NCBI RefSeq assembly: GCF_036013915.1
Contig: NZ_CP107899.1
Coordinates: 4,154,001-4,218,000, forward strand
DNA: 64,000 nucleotides
DNA from: Streptomyces sp. NBC_00464
GTDB lineage: Bacteria; Actinomycetota; Actinomycetes; Streptomycetales; Streptomycetaceae
Direction of reading: 5' to 3'
Shown: one piece after another, positions 8,077-16,177 of the stretch
Position numbering within the stretch: the stretch's first letter is position 1
How the letters are laid out: every line of letters begins with the position of its first letter
Made by a program: the position numbers and the translations under genes
The notes under the pieces: generated by a model
What the model was told of the DNA's origin: nothing
Database searches by the model: none
What the model saw: only the letters and a program-made list of their open reading frames with translations

Positions 8077-8903
8077 GCGAGGCCGCAGCGCTGCCCGGAC
8101 AGCCGCGCGGCGGGGTGCTGTCCGGGCCGGCCACGACCCGTACGGTCAACGTCCTCGCGCCCAACGCGTCGGCGATGACGCTGGACGGCACCAACACCTG
8201 GATCGTCGCCGAGCCCGACTCCGACCTCGCGGTGGTCATCGACCCGGGCCCGCTGGACGAGGCGCATCTGCGGGCTGTCGTCGACACCGCCGAGCGGGCG
8301 GGGCGCCGGATCGCGCTCACGCTCCTCACCCACGGGCATCCCGACCACGCGGAGGGCGCGGCCAGGTTCGCCGAGCTGACCCGTACGAAGGTGCGGGCCC
8401 TGGACCCGGAGCTGCGTCTCGGCGACGAGGGGCTGGGCACGGGGGACGTGATCACGACCGGTGGTCTGGAGATGTACGTGGTGCCGACCCCGGGCCACAC
8501 CGCGGACTCGCTCTCCTTCCATCTGCCGGCCGACCGCGCGGTGCTGACGGGGGACACGGTCCTCGGGCGTGGGACGACGCTGGTGGCGCACCCGGACGGG
8601 CGGCTGGGGGACTACCTCGACTCGCTGCGGCGGCTGCGCTCGCTGACGGTCGACGACGGGGTGCACACGGTGCTGCCGGGACACGGCCCGGTGCTGGACG
8701 ACGCGCAGGGCGCGGTCGAGTTCTACCTGGCCCACCGCGCGCACCGGCTGGCCCAGGTGGAGACGGCCGTGGAGTCCGGCTACCTGACGTCGTCCCAGGT
8801 GGTGGCGCATGTGTACGCGGACGTGGACCGGTCCCTGTGGCCTGCGGCGGAGCTGTCGGTGCGGGCGCAGCTGGAGTATCTGCGTGAGCACGGACTGATC
8901 TGA
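8073..8903 (+). CDS. MBL-fold metallo-hydrolase
   Basis: 276 aa. The metal motif THGHPDHAEG (HxHxDH) is intact, followed by VVPTPGHTADSLSFHL and the LTGDTVLG aspartate and VLPGHGPVLDD histidine, giving the full two-metal set of a glyoxalase-II/RNase Z-like hydrolase. The C-terminal part (LAHRAHRLAQVETAVESGYLTS) is the helix-turn-helix-like tail of LACTB2-type proteins, so RNA or a thioester is possible as substrate. It starts inside the stop of the Nudix gene and is followed by a strong hairpin. It matches Rv3677c, next to crp. Confidence 0.92.
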   Translation: MSEAAALPGQPRGGVLSGPATTRTVNVLAPNASAMTLDGTNTWIVAEPDSDLAVVIDPGPLDEAHLRAVVDTAERAGRRIALTLLTHGHPDHAEGAARFAELTRTKVRALDPELRLGDEGLGTGDVITTGGLEMYVVPTPGHTADSLSFHLPADRAVLTGDTVLGRGTTLVAHPDGRLGDYLDSLRRLRSLTVDDGVHTVLPGHGPVLDDAQGAVEFYLAHRAHRLAQVETAVESGYLTSSQVVAHVYADVDRSLWPAAELSVRAQLEYLREHGLI

Positions 8904-8928
8904 CGGGCCCTGCCCCGGATACGTACGC

Positions 8929-8958
8929 GAGGGCCCCGCCGACATCGGCGGGGCCCTC
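8929..8958. terminator. bidirectional terminator hairpin
   Basis: Positions 8929-8942 and 8945-8958 are perfect reverse complements (14 bp, of which the innermost pairs open into the loop). It lies between the stops of the convergent MBL and crp genes, only 22 nt from the crp stop. Confidence 0.85.
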
Positions 8959-8980
8959 GGGCGTTGCGTACGACGACGGG

Positions 8981-9655
8981 TCAGCGGGACCGCTTGGCCA
9001 GCCGCTCCACGTCCAGCAGGATCACGGCACGGGCTTCGAGCCGCAGCCAGCCGCGGCCGGCAAAGTCGGCGAGGGCCTTGTTGACCGTCTCGCGGGAGGC
9101 GCCGACCAGCTGGGCCAGCTCCTCCTGCGTCAGGTCGTGCACGACGTGGATGCCTTCCTCCGACTGGACGCCGAAGCGGCGCGACAGGTCGAGGAGGGCA
9201 CGGGCGACACGGCCCGGCACGTCGGAGAAGACCAGGTCGGACATCTGGTCGTTGGTCTTGCGCAGGCGCCGGGCGACGGCGCGCAGCAGGGCCGTGGCCA
9301 CCTCGGGGCGCACGTTCAGCCAGGGCTGAAGGTCGCCGTGGCCGAGACCGAGGAGCTTGACCTCGGTCAGCGCGGTCGCGGTGGCGGTACGGGGGCCCGG
9401 GTCGAAGAGCGACAGCTCACCGATCAGTTCGCCGGGGCCGAGGACCGCCAGCATGTTCTCGCGCCCGTCGGGGGAGGTGCGGTGGAGCTTCACCTTGCCC
9501 TCGGTGACCACATAGAGGCGGTCACCCGGGTCACCCTCGTGGAACAGCGCGTCGCCGCGCGCGAGGGTCACCTCACTCATCGAGGCGCGGAGCTCCGCGG
9601 CCTGCTCGTCATCGAGCGCCGCGAAAAGCGGGGCGCGCCGCAGAACGTCGTCCAC
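8981..9655 (-). CDS. crp: Crp/Fnr-family transcription regulator Crp
   Basis: 224 aa from a GTG with AAGGAGAG upstream. The N-terminal cyclic-nucleotide-binding barrel has the phosphate-binding cassette GELSLFDPGPRTATATA (GE and R positions kept), so cAMP binding is expected. The C-terminal winged helix includes LTQEELAQLVGASRETVNKAL, the recognition helix of Crp. In Streptomyces this single Crp affects germination, growth and secondary metabolism; the ortholog in M. tuberculosis is Rv3676. A Crp-like palindrome lies about 60 nt upstream of the start. Confidence 0.95.
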   Translation of the reverse strand: MDDVLRRAPLFAALDDEQAAELRASMSEVTLARGDALFHEGDPGDRLYVVTEGKVKLHRTSPDGRENMLAVLGPGELIGELSLFDPGPRTATATALTEVKLLGLGHGDLQPWLNVRPEVATALLRAVARRLRKTNDQMSDLVFSDVPGRVARALLDLSRRFGVQSEEGIHVVHDLTQEELAQLVGASRETVNKALADFAGRGWLRLEARAVILLDVERLAKRSR

Positions 9656-9717
9656 GAGTTCTCTCCTTGTCGGCCTGTTCAGGGAACCGTGGTCCCCATC
9701 ATGCCGGACGGTAAAAC

Positions 9718-9733
9718 AGTGCGATCAATCACA
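9718..9733. promoter_or_regulatory. candidate Crp binding site upstream of crp
   Basis: AGTGC-GATCAA-TCACA resembles TGTGA-N6-TCACA: the right half is perfect, the left half weaker. Within it GTG and CAC are separated by 8 nt, the spacing of the Streptomyces Crp motif. Located about 63 nt before the crp start codon, it could mediate autoregulation. Confidence 0.35.
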
Positions 9734-10076
9734 AACCAGTTTGACGCACGCACGTGCCGGGGCGTGCGGCAGGGGGCCGATTGGGGGCCGATCGTCGCTG
9801 AGCGGGGTGGATGCCGGCGGCGGGCGCTGGGCCGGACGGGTGACCGGAACGCCGGTGGGAGCGCAGGTCAAGGGGGCTGACGGGGTATCGGCCGAGCGGA
9901 ATTCCGCTGTGGGCGAACGGACCGCGAAGGGTCGGAGGAATGCCGCAAATGCCCCGGAGGGGGTGCGCGGGTCGGGCGGCCGTCGTCGCCGCCGGGGGTT
10001 TGGGGGGCCTTGCTGTCGAGTCGGGGCAGGCGTCGGCTCATATACCCCCACCCGGTACGTGGATTCCGGTTGACTG

Positions 10077-10095
10077 GATACCCCTAGGGGGTATC
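10077..10095. promoter_or_regulatory. CsoR-like operator palindrome
   Basis: The sequence GATACCCCTAGGGGGTATC is almost perfectly palindromic. It matches the G-tract operator shape (TACCCC...GGGGTA) bound by the copper(I) sensor CsoR in Streptomyces and mycobacteria. It lies 77 nt before the first gene of the following operon. A second half-like element, ATACCCCC, occurs about 40 nt upstream. Confidence 0.6.
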
Positions 10096-10171
10096 TACTG
10101 CGTGTGTCGCGACGCCCGCACGTTCCCTTCCGCACGTGTTCCCTTCCGTCCGATCCGCTGAGGAGTCCGCC

Positions 10172-11167
10172 ATGAACACCGCACTGAAGATCACCGCCTT
10201 CACCGCCGGCCTCGCCACCGTCTTCGGAACCTCGTACGGCATCGGCCACGCCACCGGCGGCACGTCCCCGAAGCCGTCCACCGCCGCCCACGCGGGGCAC
10301 ACATCGGCCACCGCTCCTTCGGATCCGGCTCCCCCGGACGGCGACGGCGACGGCGCGTCGGGCGGCGCCGGTCACCTTCCCGGGGGCCTGCAGATCTCCG
10401 AGCGCGGCTACACGCTCAGCCTCGGCGACTCCTACGTCACCGCCGGCGCCCCCGTCGACCTGCGCTTCCGGATCCTCGGAGCGGACGGCAGTCCCGTCAC
10501 CGCCTACCAGCCCGCGCACGGCAAGGAGTTGCACCTCATCGTCGCCCCGCGCGACCTCTCCACCTTCCAGCACCTGCATCCCACCCGCGCCGCCGAAGGC
10601 ACCTGGCGCGCCACTGCCGCCGTGCCCGCCGCCGGCGAGTACCGCGTCTTCGCCGACTTCACCCCGGCCGGCGCCTCGCAGGGCCTCACCCTCGGCGCCG
10701 ACCTGCACGCGGCCGGCGACCTGCGCCCCGTACCTCCGGCCGAGACGGGACGCACCGTCACCGTCGACGGCTACCGCGTCACCCTGACCGGCGACCTCAC
10801 CCCCGGCCGCGCCACCCGTCTCAGCCTCGCCGTCGCCAAGGACGGCAGGCCCGTCACCGATCTCCAGCCCTACCTCGGCGCCTACGGCCACCTGGTCGCC
10901 CTGCGGGCCGGCGACCTCGCCTACCTGCACGTCCACCCGGACGGTGAGCCGGGTGACGCCGGCACCGAGCCCGGCCCGGACATCACCTTCACCACCACCG
11001 CGCCGAGCCGGGGCGGCTACCGCCTCTTCCTGGACTTCCGGCACGGGGGCGTGGTCCGCACCGCCGCCTTCACGGTCACGGCCGCCGACAGCCCGGCGAA
11101 CGCAGCCGACCCGGCCACCCCGTCCGCGTCGGCGCCCGCGGAGCACGACGGCGACCACCAGCACTGA
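10172..11167 (+). CDS. exported His-rich protein, probably copper-related
   Basis: 331 aa, ATG with GAGGAG 7 nt upstream. An N-terminal hydrophobic segment (about residues 5-26, no Cys lipobox) suggests export by an uncleaved or cleaved signal. A linker rich in Pro, Gly, Asp and Ser follows, then two similar beta domains. Each carries a His cluster: HGKELHLIVAPRDLSTFQHLHP and GAYGHLVALRAGDLAYLHVHP. The C-terminus ends EHDGDHQH. This duplicated H-x3-5-H ... HLHP layout resembles YtkA/FixH-like metal-binding extracellular domains. The copper-type operator upstream supports a role in handling copper outside the cell. No exact family name can be given. Confidence 0.75.
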   Translation: MNTALKITAFTAGLATVFGTSYGIGHATGGTSPKPSTAAHAGHTSATAPSDPAPPDGDGDGASGGAGHLPGGLQISERGYTLSLGDSYVTAGAPVDLRFRILGADGSPVTAYQPAHGKELHLIVAPRDLSTFQHLHPTRAAEGTWRATAAVPAAGEYRVFADFTPAGASQGLTLGADLHAAGDLRPVPPAETGRTVTVDGYRVTLTGDLTPGRATRLSLAVAKDGRPVTDLQPYLGAYGHLVALRAGDLAYLHVHPDGEPGDAGTEPGPDITFTTTAPSRGGYRLFLDFRHGGVVRTAAFTVTAADSPANAADPATPSASAPAEHDGDHQH

Positions 11168-11221
11168 GGCGCCGCGCAGCCCGATCCGCTTCCCTCCCTT
11201 CCGGCATAGGAGTACACGGTC

Positions 11222-12676
11222 ATGTCCGACCTCAACGCGCCAACCGCGCCTGCGCCCGCACCCAGACGCTGGACGGCACTCGCCCTGATCGCCCTCGCCC
11301 AGTTCGTGGTGATCATGGACACCTCGATCATCGGCGTGGCCCTGCCCGAGATGCAGAGGGATCTCGGCTTCTCGCAGGAGAACCTGTCCTGGGTCTTCAA
11401 CGCCTACGTCGTCGCCTTCGGCGGACTGCTGCTGCTCGGCGGCCGCCTCTCCGATCTGTTCGGCGCCAAGCGGCTGTTCGTGGCCGGCTGGGTGGTGCTG
11501 GCCGTCGGGTCGGCGGTCGCCGGGCTGGCCGGCGAGGCCTGGACCGAACTGGTCGGCCGGGCCGTACAGGGCGCCGGTTCCGCGCTGATCGCACCCGCTG
11601 CGCTGACCCTTCTGATGACCCTGTTCGGCGGACGGCCCCAGGAGCTCACCAAGGCGTTCGCCCTGTACGGCGCGGCCGCGCCGGCCGGCGGCACCGCCGG
11701 CGTCTTCCTCGGCGGACTGATCACCCAGTACGCCAGCTGGCAGTGGGTCTTCTGGATCAACATCCCGGTCGCGCTCGGCGTCCTGCTCGTCACCCCCGGC
11801 GTGATGCCGGCCGCCGCCGCCCGCCGTGGCTCGGTCGACTGGCTCGGGGCCGTCACCGTCACCCTCGGCCTGGCCGTCACCGTCTACGGCGTGGTCCGCG
11901 CTCCGGAGACCGGGTGGGGCTCGGCGGACACCTGGCTCGTACTGGCCGGCGGCCTGTTGCTGATCGGCGCGTTCGTCGCCATCCAGGCCAGGCGTCGCGC
12001 ACCGCTGATGCGACTCGGCATCTGGCGCAGCCCCGGCCTGGCCGGGGCCAACCTCGCCCAGCTGCTGATGGCGTCGGCATGGATCCCGATGTGGTTCTTC
12101 CTCAACCTCTACCTCCAGCAGGTGCTGGGACTCGAAGCGTTCGCCTCGGGCGCCGCGCTGCTGCCGATGACCGCCGCCATCATGCTGATGATGATCGTGC
12201 TGGCACCCCGGCTGATCGCCCGCTTCGGGCCGAAACCGCTCATCGTCACCGGGCTGCTGGCTCTGGCGGCCGGCATGGTCTGGCTCTCCTTCGTCCGGCC
12301 CGACGGCAGCTTCGTCGTGGACGTCCTGCCCGCCTCGCTGCTCGCCGCGGTCGGCATGTCGCTCGCCTTCATCCCCTCGCTGGGGACCGCGCTCGCCATC
12401 CCCGACCCGGCGGAGGGCGGCCTCGCCTCCGGCATCGTCAACACCAGCTACCAGGTCGGTTCGGCCCTCGGCCTCGCCGCGATGACCGCCGTAGCCGCCG
12501 CCAACGGGGCCGGCGAACTCGGCAACCCCCAGGCCCTCACCGACGGCTTCTCCGCGGCCTTCCTCGGTGCGGCCGCCCTGGCCCTCGCCGGGGCGCTCGC
12601 CTCCGCCCTCGCCCTGCGCACCCCGGATCGGGCCGCCGCAGCCCGTGTCGCCGGGGAACCTTCCTCCGTCGGCTGA
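11222..12676 (+). CDS. MFS transporter, DHA2 (EmrB/QacA) type
   Basis: 484 aa with about 14 hydrophobic segments. The DHA2 markers are present: LDxxIVNVALP-like sequence as MDTSIIGVALPEMQ, the GRLSDLFGAKR motif between helices 2 and 3, and motif C GAAAPAGGTAGVFLGG. It should be a proton-driven exporter of hydrophobic compounds in the cytoplasmic membrane. The start lies 54 nt after the His-rich protein gene, with AGGAG in between, so the two are probably cotranscribed under the CsoR-like operator. Whether the substrate has anything to do with copper is unknown; a methanobactin- or drug-like ligand is conceivable but unproven. Confidence 0.9.
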   Translation: MSDLNAPTAPAPAPRRWTALALIALAQFVVIMDTSIIGVALPEMQRDLGFSQENLSWVFNAYVVAFGGLLLLGGRLSDLFGAKRLFVAGWVVLAVGSAVAGLAGEAWTELVGRAVQGAGSALIAPAALTLLMTLFGGRPQELTKAFALYGAAAPAGGTAGVFLGGLITQYASWQWVFWINIPVALGVLLVTPGVMPAAAARRGSVDWLGAVTVTLGLAVTVYGVVRAPETGWGSADTWLVLAGGLLLIGAFVAIQARRRAPLMRLGIWRSPGLAGANLAQLLMASAWIPMWFFLNLYLQQVLGLEAFASGAALLPMTAAIMLMMIVLAPRLIARFGPKPLIVTGLLALAAGMVWLSFVRPDGSFVVDVLPASLLAAVGMSLAFIPSLGTALAIPDPAEGGLASGIVNTSYQVGSALGLAAMTAVAAANGAGELGNPQALTDGFSAAFLGAAALALAGALASALALRTPDRAAAARVAGEPSSVG

Positions 12677-12689
12677 TCCCGGCAATCCT

Positions 12690-12725
12690 CAGGACGCCGC
12701 CCCGGAACCACGGGCCGGCGTCCTG
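12690..12725 (+). terminator. terminator hairpin after MFS gene
   Basis: Ten perfect pairs between 12690-12699 and 12716-12725, with further GC pairs inside, 14 nt after the MFS stop codon. No U tract. Confidence 0.7.
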
Positions 12726-12824
12726 ACACATGCGGCCGGGACTCCCGGACCCGCGGTTGCGCACGGGACCTGCCGACATCGTGACCGGCTCATGAACCGG
12801 CCCCGTGGGTTCGCCCCGTCGGCG

Positions 12825-12830
12825 TAGCCT
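12825..12830 (+). promoter_or_regulatory. -10-like TAGCCT, leaderless start of nth
   Basis: TAGCCT, TCGTGC, then the ATG at 12837. No Shine-Dalgarno sequence is present before the start. Confidence 0.5.
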
Positions 12831-12836
12831 TCGTGC

Positions 12837-13670
12837 ATGGCAGAGAGCAAGGTCCGGAAGCCCGCGGTCGAACCGGCGGTGAAGGCGGCTGCGAAGCCGA
12901 AGAAGCCGGAGTCGCACCTGGCGATGGTGCGGCGGGCGCGGAAGATCAACCGCGTCCTGGCGGAGACGTATCCGTACGCGCATCCGGAGCTGGACTTCGA
13001 GACGCCCTTCGAGCTGCTGGTGGCCACCGTGCTGTCGGCGCAGACGACGGACCTGCGGGTGAACCAGACGACGCCCGCGCTGTTCGCGAAGTACCCGACT
13101 CCGGAGGACATGGCGATGGCCGTCCCGGAGGAAATGGAAGAGATCATTCGGCCGACCGGCTTCTTCCGGGCGAAGACCAAGTCGCTGATAGGTCTCTCCG
13201 TTGCCCTCCGGGACCGTTTCGACGGCGAGGTGCCGGGGCGCCTGGCGGATCTCGTGACGCTGCCCGGGGTCGGCCGCAAGACCGCCAACGTCGTCCTCGG
13301 CAACGCCTTCGGTGTTCCGGGCATCACGGTCGACACGCACTTCGGCCGACTGGTCCGCCGCTGGAAGTGGACCGAGCAGGAGGATCCGGAGAAGGTCGAG
13401 GCCGAGGTCGCGGCGATCTTCCCCAAGAGCGAGTGGACGATGCTCTCGCACCGCGTCGTCTTCCACGGCCGCCGCATCTGTCACGCCCGCAAGCCCGCCT
13501 GCGGCGCCTGTCCGGTCGCCCCGCTCTGTCCCTCGTACGGTGAGGGCGAGACCGACCCGGAGAAGGCCCGGAAGCTCCTGAAGTACGAGATGGGGGGTCA
13601 GCCGGGGCAGCGGCTGAGTCCACCGGCGGACTACCCGGGCAGACCCGCCCCCGCCCTGGGCGCCGGCTGA
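12837..13670 (+). CDS. nth: endonuclease III (DNA glycosylase/AP lyase)
   Basis: 277 aa. A Lys/Ala-rich leader of about 25 residues precedes the fold. The helix-hairpin-helix [13 protein letters not shown] holds the catalytic lysine (K148) and VDTHFGRLV the catalytic aspartate (D166). The [4Fe-4S] loop cysteines C215, C222, C225 and C231 follow the C-x6-C-x2-C-x5-C rule. The enzyme removes oxidised pyrimidines and nicks the abasic site in base excision repair. The C-terminal 30 residues are Pro-rich and disordered. Its position after crp and before the CoA-Nudix/MarP genes is conserved, but here the copper-type operon intervenes. Confidence 0.96.
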   Translation: MAESKVRKPAVEPAVKAAAKPKKPESHLAMVRRARKINRVLAETYPYAHPELDFETPFELLVATVLSAQTTDLRVNQTTPALFAKYPTPEDMAMAVPEEMEEIIRPTGFFRAKTKSLIGLSVALRDRFDGEVPGRLADLVTLPGVGRKTANVVLGNAFGVPGITVDTHFGRLVRRWKWTEQEDPEKVEAEVAAIFPKSEWTMLSHRVVFHGRRICHARKPACGACPVAPLCPSYGEGETDPEKARKLLKYEMGGQPGQRLSPPADYPGRPAPALGAG

Positions 13671-13731
13671 CACGGCGGACCGCGCCGGAACGAAATGCGT
13701 GAGGACAGGCGTTGTGAAGCGAGGGGTGCCT

Positions 13732-14535
13732 ATGAAGACGCATGAACACAGCACGGACGCGGCCACCGCCGCGGCAGGGGCCGAGCCCGGTGCGGCGGCC
13801 GCACCGGGCGCGTCACACGACGCGCGCGAAGCCGCCCGCACCACCGCAGACGATGCCCGGGACGACGCCGCGATCGACGTCACGGCCGAGGGCCTGCCCG
13901 GCTGGCTGGACCCCGTCGCCCGAGCGGCGCGCACCATCGAGCCGCAGCAGCTCAGCCGCTTTCTGCCGCCCGCGAGCGGTGCCGGGCGGCAGTCCGCCGT
14001 GCTCGTCCTGTTCGGCGAGGGCGCACGCGGGCCGGAGCTGCTCCTGATGGAGCGCGCCGGAAGCCTGCGTTCCCACCCGGGCCAGCCGTCCTTCCCCGGC
14101 GGCTCCCTCGACCCGGCCGACGGCGACCAGGAGACGACAGGGCCGCTGCGGGCCGCGCTGCGCGAGGCGGAGGAGGAGACCGGTCTCGATCCGCACGGGG
14201 TGCAGATCTTCGGCGTGCTGCCCCGGCTCTACATCCCCGTGAGCAGCTTCGTGGTGACGCCCGTGCTCGGCTGGTGGCGTTCGCCCAGCCCGGTCGGGGT
14301 CGTCGATCCCGCCGAGACCGCCCGGGTCTTCACCGTTCCCGTGGCCGATCTCACTGATCCGGCCAACCGGGTGACCACGCGCCATCCCAGCGGCCATTGC
14401 GGCCCGGCATTTCTGGTCGAATCCGCACTCGTATGGGGGTTCACGGCCGGGGTGATCGACCGGATTCTGCACTTCGCGGGCTGGGAGCGCCCCTGGGACA
14501 GGGCCAAGCAGGTGCCGCTCGACTGGCGCGCATGA
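13732..14535 (+). CDS. Nudix hydrolase, CoA pyrophosphatase type
   Basis: 267 aa from the ATG at 13732, which has GAGGGG 6 nt upstream; an in-frame GTG at 13699 is less likely. About 50 Ala/Asp-rich residues precede the domain. The Nudix box (G-x5-E-x7-REAEEETG, around residues 123-145) is preceded by RSHPGQPSFPGG, the UPF0035 signature of CoA-specific Nudix enzymes. They split coenzyme A or its oxidised forms to 3',5'-ADP and phosphopantetheine. The gene sits just before the MarP-like protease gene, as Rv3672c does in M. tuberculosis. Confidence 0.92.
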   Translation: MKTHEHSTDAATAAAGAEPGAAAAPGASHDAREAARTTADDARDDAAIDVTAEGLPGWLDPVARAARTIEPQQLSRFLPPASGAGRQSAVLVLFGEGARGPELLLMERAGSLRSHPGQPSFPGGSLDPADGDQETTGPLRAALREAEEETGLDPHGVQIFGVLPRLYIPVSSFVVTPVLGWWRSPSPVGVVDPAETARVFTVPVADLTDPANRVTTRHPSGHCGPAFLVESALVWGFTAGVIDRILHFAGWERPWDRAKQVPLDWRA

Positions 14536-14623
14536 CAGGCTGACTCCGTGCTCCGCTGCTCCGGGCCTTCCCGGTCACGGGGAGACGTACGGGCCCGGTG
14601 ACGAATCTGCGAGGCAATAGACG

Positions 14624-15829
14624 GTGAACGTGCTGGACATCCTGCTGCTGGCCGGCGCCGTGTGGTTCGCGGTCATCGGCTACCGCCAGGGGTTCGTCGT
14701 CGGCATTCTGTCGGTGATCGGGTTCCTGGGCGGCGGTCTCGTCGCCGTCTATCTGCTGCCCATCCTGTGGGACCAGGTGACGGATGGCTCGGAGGTCTCG
14801 TCGACCGCGGCCATCGTCGCGGTCGTCATCGTGATCGTGTGCGCCTCGGTGGGCCAGGCCTTCACCACTCACCTGGGGAACAAGCTCCGCAGATACATCA
14901 CGTGGTCGCCCGCGCGTGCCCTCGACGCGACGGGCGGCTCCCTCGTCAACGTCGTCGCGATGCTGCTGGTGGCCTGGCTGATCGGCTCCGCGCTGGCCGG
15001 TACGTCCCTGCCGACGCTGGGCAAGGAGGTCCGCAACTCCTCCGTCCTGCTCGGCATCTCCCGGGTCATGCCGCCCCAGGCCTCGACCTGGTTCACGGAC
15101 TTCTCCTCGGTCCTCGCGCAGAACGGCTTCCCGCAGGTCTTCAGCCCGTTCGCCAATGAACCCATCACCGAGGTCAGGGCCCCCGACCCGGCCCTGGCCG
15201 GCAGCCCCGTCGCCGCCCGTGCCAAGGATTCGATCGTCAAGGTCGTCGGTACGGCCCCGAGCTGCGGCAAGGTCCTCGAAGGCACCGGATTCGTCTTCTC
15301 CGACCGCCGGGTGATGACCAACGCCCACGTCGTCGGCGGCGTCGACGAGCCGACCGTGCAGATCGGCGGCCAGGGACGGCTGTACGACGCGAAGGTCGTC
15401 CTCTACGACTGGCAGCGCGACATCGCCGTACTCGACGTGCCGGACCTCGACGCGAAGCCGCTGCGGTTCACCGACACCGACCACGATGCCGAGACCGGGA
15501 ACAGCGCAATCGTCGCGGGGTTCCCGGAGAACGGCTCGTACGACGTACGCTCCGCGCGCGTCCGGGCCCGCATCGACGCGAGCGGGCCCGACATCTACCA
15601 CCGGGGCACCGTCCGGCGCGATGTGTACTCGCTCTTCACGACGGTCCGTCAGGGCAATTCCGGCGGCCCGCTGCTGACGCCCGACGGCAAGGTGTACGGG
15701 GTCGTCTTCGCCAAATCGCTCGACGACCCCGACACCGGCTACGCCCTCACGGCCGACGAGATCCGCCAGGACATCACGCAGGGTCGTACGGCCAACCAGC
15801 AGGTCGACAGTCAGGGGTGCGCGCTCTAG
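14624..15829 (+). CDS. MarP-like membrane serine protease (CvpA domain + trypsin-like domain)
   Basis: 401 aa from a GTG. Four hydrophobic segments within residues 1-125 form a CvpA/colicin-V-production-type membrane domain (starting NVLDILLLAGAVWFAVIGYRQG). A linker leads to an extracellular chymotrypsin-fold protease with TNAHVVGG (H235), RDIAVLDV (D266) and GNSGGPL (S346). The numbering of the triad almost coincides with that of M. tuberculosis MarP (Rv3671c), which is needed for acid and oxidative stress survival. Two cysteines flank the barrel in MarP; here one is at SCGKV and one near the C-terminus (QGCAL). Substrate in Streptomyces is unknown. Confidence 0.94.
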   Translation: MNVLDILLLAGAVWFAVIGYRQGFVVGILSVIGFLGGGLVAVYLLPILWDQVTDGSEVSSTAAIVAVVIVIVCASVGQAFTTHLGNKLRRYITWSPARALDATGGSLVNVVAMLLVAWLIGSALAGTSLPTLGKEVRNSSVLLGISRVMPPQASTWFTDFSSVLAQNGFPQVFSPFANEPITEVRAPDPALAGSPVAARAKDSIVKVVGTAPSCGKVLEGTGFVFSDRRVMTNAHVVGGVDEPTVQIGGQGRLYDAKVVLYDWQRDIAVLDVPDLDAKPLRFTDTDHDAETGNSAIVAGFPENGSYDVRSARVRARIDASGPDIYHRGTVRRDVYSLFTTVRQGNSGGPLLTPDGKVYGVVFAKSLDDPDTGYALTADEIRQDITQGRTANQQVDSQGCAL

Positions 15830-15837
15830 GGGCCGAA

Positions 15838-15863
15838 GGTCCCGCCTGCGGGGTTGCGGGACC
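15838..15863 (+). terminator. terminator hairpin after protease gene
   Basis: Eight perfect pairs (15838-15845 with 15856-15863), starting 9 nt after the stop codon at 15829. Confidence 0.65.
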
Positions 15864-16177
15864 GTGGGTCATCCGCGCGGATGGCGCAGCCGCGCCGAGA
15901 CCCAGCGGGCCCGGCGGCGGAGGATGCGCGGAATGCCGAGCCGGGGATCATGCAGAACATGCATAGTGTGCACCCGGCCCTGGAGGCCGCCCCCCTCATG
16001 AGTGCCCGGAGCCGCCGTGGCGGTCGAGCGACGATTGCGTGCTGTGTCACCGAAGTCGTGCGTCCAGCCCATACTCGGACGTCTGCCCGTGACGCATGGT
16101 CGGTAACCGCCCATCCGCCAGCCAATTGGCCTATGCGGCAGGCAAGTGGCTGTTCGTCGGACGCGTGTGCGCGTCGC
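15864..16177. other. intergenic region, no supported gene
   Basis: About 310 nt between convergent genes. A minus-strand frame at 15869-16114 encodes an Arg-rich 81-residue product that I cannot match to a family and that has no clear ribosome binding site. Nothing else was recognised. Confidence 0.4.

Larger units (their letters stand above)
9656..10171. other. gene-free region between crp and copper-type operon
   Basis: About 515 nt. It contains a candidate Crp site near 9718 and a CsoR-like palindrome at 10077. A plus-strand frame at 9741-10073 is Arg/Gly-rich, without homology I recognise or a ribosome binding site; I take it as noncoding. The right part carries the leader of the gene at 10172. 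Confidence 0.5.

Noticed and set aside
9741..10073. Plus-strand 110-codon frame before the CsoR-like operator
   Set aside because: Low-complexity Gly/Arg product that ends just before the operator; looks like chance in GC-rich DNA.
9725..12685. Minus-strand frame of 986 codons across the copper-type operon
   Set aside because: Gly/Arg/Glu-rich translation without motifs; the plus strand carries two clear genes with signal and membrane segments.
15869..16114. Minus-strand 81-codon frame after the MarP gene
   Set aside because: Arg-rich, no ribosome binding site, no family recognised.
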